From NCBI GenBank assembly GCA_047639475.1, contig JBLIOD010000004.1:29757-93756 (forward strand): DNA of 64,000 bases. The letters are read 5' to 3'. Below the pieces are notes generated by a model, which worked only from the letters and a program-made list of their open reading frames with translations, searched no databases and was not told the DNA's origin. Position 1 is the first letter of the stretch; each line of letters starts with the position of its first letter. This document shows positions 61,839 to 64,000 of the stretch, piece after piece. The translations under genes were made by a program, and so were the position numbers. The DNA is from JAAELZ01 sp047639475 (GTDB lineage Bacteria; Pseudomonadota; Gammaproteobacteria; Arenicellales; Poriferihabitantaceae).

Positions 61839-62639
61839 ATGTCTAGTTATGTTGAAGTTGTCCGAGACGGCCACGTTCTTGAAGTTAAGTTAAATAAGCC
61901 CAAGGTCAATGCGATTGACCATAAGATGAGTGCGGAATTGGGTGAAGCTTTTGCCTTGTTGCGTGATGATCCAGAGTTAAGAGTAGGGATTGTCACGGCT
62001 GAGGGAGATCGTATATTCTCAGCAGGTTGGGATTTGAAGTCGTTGAATGACGGCGAAGCCAAGTTAGATAACTGGTGGGAAGATGATGACAGCGATGGCG
62101 GTTTCGCTGGCCTGACTGAGAATTGGAACTTGAATAAGCCCGTTATTGCCGCCTTAAATGGCTTGGTTATCGGCGGCGGCTTTGAGCTGGCGCTTGGCTG
62201 TGATTTATTAATTGCCTCAGAGCACGTCGAATTCGGCTTGCCTGAAATGCCATTAGGTATCGTGCCAGATGCTGGCGCACTGCAACGCCTACCGCGGCGT
62301 ATACCGCATAATATCGCCATGGAGATGTTGTTACTAGGTCGACGAATGAAAGCGGAGGAAGCCGCGCACTATGGCTTGATCAATAAAGTAGTGCCGAAAG
62401 AAGATTTGATGAAAACAGCGCGTGAATGGGCAGCAAACTTAGCGTGGGCAGCACCACTTGCAATGCAAACCGTTAAAGAGGTGCTACGTACTATTGAGTG
62501 TGAGCCTTTAGAAAAGGCCTTCCAGAAGATGCGCACCGATGAGTTACCGACTTATCGGGCAATGCTGAAATCAGAGGACGCCGAAGAAGGTGTACGCGCC
62601 TTTGTCGAAAAACGTGAACCTGTTTTCAAAGGAAAGTAA
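61839..62639 (+). CDS. caiD: CaiD-like carnityl-CoA dehydratase (enoyl-CoA hydratase family)
   Basis: CaiD hydrates crotonobetainyl-CoA to L-carnityl-CoA, reversibly. The ATG at 61839 gives 266 residues, equal in length to E. coli CaiD (261); an upstream in-frame start at 61800 is less likely. Oxyanion-hole segments are FSAGWDLK (60-67) and IGGGFELALG (111-120). The likely catalytic acids Glu116 and Glu136 (FGLPEMPLG) match those of the crotonase family. The FAGLTENWNLNKPVIAALNG and LLLGRRMKAEEA segments and the C-terminal EKREPVFKGK track E. coli CaiD closely. It lies three bases before lcdH-like. Confidence 0.88.
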   Translation: MSSYVEVVRDGHVLEVKLNKPKVNAIDHKMSAELGEAFALLRDDPELRVGIVTAEGDRIFSAGWDLKSLNDGEAKLDNWWEDDDSDGGFAGLTENWNLNKPVIAALNGLVIGGGFELALGCDLLIASEHVEFGLPEMPLGIVPDAGALQRLPRRIPHNIAMEMLLLGRRMKAEEAAHYGLINKVVPKEDLMKTAREWAANLAWAAPLAMQTVKEVLRTIECEPLEKAFQKMRTDELPTYRAMLKSEDAEEGVRAFVEKREPVFKGK

Positions 62640-62641
62640 AC

Positions 62642-63607
62642 ATGTCAACAAAAAGCAATAATTCGACTGGTCGGCCTAATCCACAGGACGTTACGCGCGT
62701 AACCAGTATTGGCGCTGGACCGATTGGAGCGGGATGGGCGGCTCACTTTCTAGCGCAAGGTTATGATGTCGTTAGTTATCTACATTCTGCTGACGAAGTG
62801 CCGGCTTTTAACGACATTTTAGAGACAGCGTGGATTAGTTTAACTGCCTTAGGCTTGGCTGAAGGCGCCTCTCTCGATCGCCTCACTATTTCTCACGATA
62901 TTCAGGAAGCAGTGAAAGATGCACAGTTCGTACAAGAAAGTGCGCCGGAGAGACTAGAGCTAAAACAAGCCTTGTACCAGCAGTTAGATCAATTCGTGCC
63001 GGAAGGCGTCGTGATTTCATCCAGTACTTCTGGCTTGACCATGACAGATATCCAGAAAAACTGCGCCAGTGCAGATCGTACGGTTGTAGGGCATCCATTT
63101 AACCCGCCTTATTTACTGCCATTGGTAGAGATTGTAGGGGGTGAGAAATCATCCGCTGATGCGGCGCAATGGGCTTTTGACTTTTATAAGTTATCAGGTA
63201 AAGAACCGCTAATAATGAACAAGGAAATTCCTGGCTTTATTGCCACGCGCTTACAGGAAGCTTTGTGGCGCGAAGCCTTACATATGGTTGCTAACGATGA
63301 AGCCACGCCGGCGCAAATAGATACGGCCTTAATAAACGGACCCGCTCCTAGGATGATGTTACTGGGCCAATGTATGGCTTTTCATGTGGCCTGTGGAGAG
63401 GGCGGTATGGCCACTAACCTTGATCAGTTTGGTCCCGCTTTGAAACTGCCTTGGACGCGTTTAGAAGCGCCTGAGTTAACCAAAGAATTACGTGACAAGA
63501 TGGTAGACGGCTGTAACGAGATCGCTGCGGGTCGTCACTTTACTGAAATGGCGGAAGAACGTGACCGAAAAATAGTCGCCGTCTTGAATGCCGCGAGAGA
63601 CGCTTAA
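62642..63607 (+). CDS. L-carnitine 3-dehydrogenase
   Basis: This enzyme oxidises L-carnitine to 3-dehydrocarnitine with NAD. The 321-residue protein has the length of known L-carnitine dehydrogenases. It has the NAD site SIGAGPIGAGWAAHF near residues 22-36, the QESAPERLELK segment near 98-108, VGHPFNPPYLLPLVEIVGG near 140-158 and the C-terminal GEGGMATNLDQFGPALKLPWTRLEAPELT typical of this branch of the 3-hydroxyacyl-CoA dehydrogenase family. There is no fused or adjacent thioesterase, unlike several carnitine operons. It feeds the BKACE enzyme earlier in the cluster. Start ATG two bases after the CaiD stop. Confidence 0.88.
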   Translation: MSTKSNNSTGRPNPQDVTRVTSIGAGPIGAGWAAHFLAQGYDVVSYLHSADEVPAFNDILETAWISLTALGLAEGASLDRLTISHDIQEAVKDAQFVQESAPERLELKQALYQQLDQFVPEGVVISSSTSGLTMTDIQKNCASADRTVVGHPFNPPYLLPLVEIVGGEKSSADAAQWAFDFYKLSGKEPLIMNKEIPGFIATRLQEALWREALHMVANDEATPAQIDTALINGPAPRMMLLGQCMAFHVACGEGGMATNLDQFGPALKLPWTRLEAPELTKELRDKMVDGCNEIAAGRHFTEMAEERDRKIVAVLNAARDA

Positions 63608-63619
63608 AGCGCCAGCGAC

Positions 63620-64000
63620 ATGGCCGTTAGAGAAATACTCCAAATTGGACACCCCATATTGGCAGCACGAGCGGATGAAGTGGAAGTCGGCGAAATTAGT
63701 TCAGCTAAAGTACAAGGGTGGCTAGATGACATGATAGACACCATGCGTGATGCCAACGGCGCGGGGATTGCCGCTAACCAAATTGGTGTTGCGCATCGAA
63801 TGTTTGTGATTGAAATAGGGGATAACCCGCGCTACCCCTACAAGCCTACTGTCCCTCTTACTATCGCGATCAACCCCACCATCGAGTTTTTAACTCAAGA
63901 AACCTTTGAATCAAATGAAGGCTGTTTGTCGGTGCCTCAAATCAGGGGGGTGGTCGATAGGCATGTAGAGATTGCAGTGAGCTATTATGATCGAGATGGC
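63620..64000 (+). CDS. def: Peptide deformylase, cut by window edge
   Basis: This metalloenzyme removes the formyl group from new proteins. The first 127 residues are present: MAVREILQIGHPIL at the start, motif 1 GAGIAANQIG near residues 43-52 and motif 2 EGCLSVPQIRG near 99-109. The third motif, HExDH, lies beyond the window. An insert after motif 1 (DNPRYPYKPTVPLT) makes it a type I enzyme with a longer loop, common in proteobacterial paralogues. It starts 12 bp after the carnitine dehydrogenase stop and so may be read through from that operon. Confidence 0.93.
   Translation, partial: MAVREILQIGHPILAARADEVEVGEISSAKVQGWLDDMIDTMRDANGAGIAANQIGVAHRMFVIEIGDNPRYPYKPTVPLTIAINPTIEFLTQETFESNEGCLSVPQIRGVVDRHVEIAVSYYDRDG

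Noticed and set aside
61847..62320. 157-codon antisense frame over the CaiD-like gene
   Set aside because: Antisense shadow of a clear crotonase-family gene.

Overview
The window looks like a chromosomal segment of a free-living, probably marine, gammaproteobacterium. The evidence is the gene content and local order: rpsO-pnp, rpsP-rimM-trmD-rplS, hfq-hflX, ilvI-ilvH, thyA-folA and a XerD that resembles the E. coli protein to its last residues. Neither genus nor species can be fixed from the sequence. No rRNA or tRNA gene was recognised.

Layout. 1-8,400: housekeeping genes (purF cut by the window edge, lpxH, cysS, rpsO, pnp, rpsP, rimM, trmD, rplS). 8,450-18,100: a TPR lipoprotein-like or periplasmic protein, xerD, an LplT-acyltransferase fusion, a lone FimT-type pseudopilin, hfq, hflX, a frameshifted argO-like exporter and an amidohydrolase. 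18,100-28,105 (minus strand): one long close-packed run read asd, DnaJ-domain protein, minimal penicillin-binding protein, thyA, folA, DUF6164-like protein, DDAH-family hydrolase, acyl-CoA synthetase, trimethylamine/histamine-dehydrogenase-like flavoprotein and a GNAT protein. 28,400-39,360 (plus strand): ilvIH, pssA, mdh, a glycosyltransferase, a nucleosidase-like protein, a chalcone-isomerase-like protein, dnaB, alr, radA and an FKBP isomerase.

39,470-46,900 is a decayed mobile region. Two IS1380-type elements, one truncated and one internally deleted, lie in opposite orientation around about 5 kb. That interval holds fragments of a metallophosphoesterase, an IS256-type transposase and a TPR protein, an intact class V aminotransferase, and a flavin monooxygenase broken by one base. 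47,000-49,900 holds a translationally coupled trio (PhyH dioxygenase, unknown protein, GNAT), a GIY-YIG protein and REP-like repeats. In those repeats the tail of the pyruvate carboxylase gene has been duplicated in tandem.

53,550-63,610 is the most coherent metabolic island. A GlxA/CdhR-type regulator is divergent from a dehydrocarnitine-cleavage (BKACE) enzyme, followed by an acyl-CoA dehydrogenase, an ADP-forming acyl-CoA synthetase, a semialdehyde dehydrogenase, an LLM flavin oxidoreductase, a CaiD-type hydratase and an L-carnitine 3-dehydrogenase. Read together they suggest catabolism of carnitine, and probably of gamma-butyrobetaine or crotonobetaine, to glycine betaine and acetoacetate. 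The LLM enzyme and semialdehyde dehydrogenase may form an additional branch of unknown chemistry. A peptide deformylase gene runs off the right edge.
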